DNA from: Verrucomicrobiota bacterium
GTDB taxonomy: Bacteria; Verrucomicrobiota; Verrucomicrobiia; Chthoniobacterales; Terrimicrobiaceae
Direction: 5' to 3'
Length of the DNA stretch: 64,000 nucleotides
NCBI GenBank assembly: GCA_026398255.1
Contig: JAPLTG010000032.1
Coordinates: forward strand, 206,596 to 270,595
The notes under the pieces were generated by a model that was not told the origin of the DNA, did not search any database, and saw only the letters and a list, made by a program, of their open reading frames with translations. Positions within the stretch are counted from its first letter, which is position 1, and the number at the start of each line of letters is the position of its first letter. Below are positions 63,708-64,000 of this stretch, piece after piece. A program made the translations under genes and the position numbers.

Positions 63708-64000
63708 CCGAGCATTTCGTTGAAACTTGGAGGGCGATGCGCTGTCAGCGCCCAAGGTTCATGCGCGAACGCGCCGTCACGGAGAAAACTCCCGCAGTGA
63801 CGCCGAGGCGCGGAGAGAGAGGCGGAAACCGGGAATTGGATCCGGGATGGCGGAGATACTTTGGGTCTTGTCCAGTTTAAAGAGAATGAATATGGTTAAA
63901 ATATTCACCATCATTGAAAAACAAGTATATAAAAAAGTCACACATTTCGGAGGTCAAATTTCGAAAGATTTTGAAGTGTTTTTGCGTAGATATCCCAGCC
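63708..64000. other. Terminal non-coding stretch
   Basis: 293 bases with no frame I can support. The first half is GC-rich with short inverted segments (GTGACGCCGAGGCGCGGAG-type), and the last 130 bases turn AT-rich (ATATAAAAAAGTCACAC). It may be a leader for a gene beyond the window. Confidence 0.5.

Overview
The window reads as a piece of a chromosome from a Gram-negative bacterium with an outer membrane, most likely a member of the Verrucomicrobiota (PVC group). The reasons are a fairly GC-rich genome, an ExbB proton channel fused to DUF2341 and LamG-like domains, giant filamentous-hemagglutinin-like exoproteins beside porins, orphan PstS proteins, a serine/threonine kinase, and short interspersed repeats of a kind I associate with that group. 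The phylum is an inference. I see no rRNA, transposase, CRISPR array, integrase or phage module. Two tRNA genes are present: Asn (GTT) and Val (GAC).

Layout. Bases 1-4433 hold a truncated TonB-dependent receptor followed by a PhnD-PhnC-PhnE type ABC importer in one tight operon. Bases 4446-5397 hold a SLOG-fold gene bracketed by about 80-bp imperfect inverted repeats. Bases 5440-10966 are mixed housekeeping: an oligopeptide-type binding protein with an unusual insertion, mannose-6-phosphate isomerase, tRNA-Asn, triosephosphate isomerase, a peptidoglycan-binding protein and a DUF1826-like protein.

Bases 11107-37026 form the most interesting region. It has two orphan PstS-type phosphate-binding proteins, a Sel1-repeat protein, a giant two-partner-secretion exoprotein of about 3,900 residues (interrupted near its 3' end by a frameshift), a PpiC-type foldase, a coiled-coil protein, a large porin, TonB, ExbD, a DUF2341-LamG-ExbB fusion, the FhaC-type secretion pore, and a divergent OprB-like porin. 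Three intergenic sites with the pattern TGTTACR-N4-YGTNACA sit in front of pstS1/Sel1, in front of pstS2, and between fhaC and oprB. I read them as Pho boxes. The gene set recalls the phosphate-depletion-regulated Pdt two-partner system of Pseudomonas aeruginosa, so I propose a phosphate-starvation surface system.

Bases 37285-53838 are mostly conserved core genes (obgE, a class III aminotransferase, a DUF2062 protein, an AsmA/YdbH-like protein, an NtrC-type regulator, a Ser/Thr kinase, a dihydrolipoamide-dehydrogenase-like flavoprotein, ribBA). They also include a structured non-coding stretch near 38000-38130 and a standalone protein with archaeo-eukaryotic-primase-like motifs translationally coupled to a TIM-barrel isomerase. 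Bases 53903-63707 hold Hsp20, two glycoside-hydrolase-like proteins, a D-Ala-D-Ala carboxypeptidase, a glycine-rich RRM protein, argG and a DUF2760-Hsp70 pair. The last 293 bases show no gene I can support.
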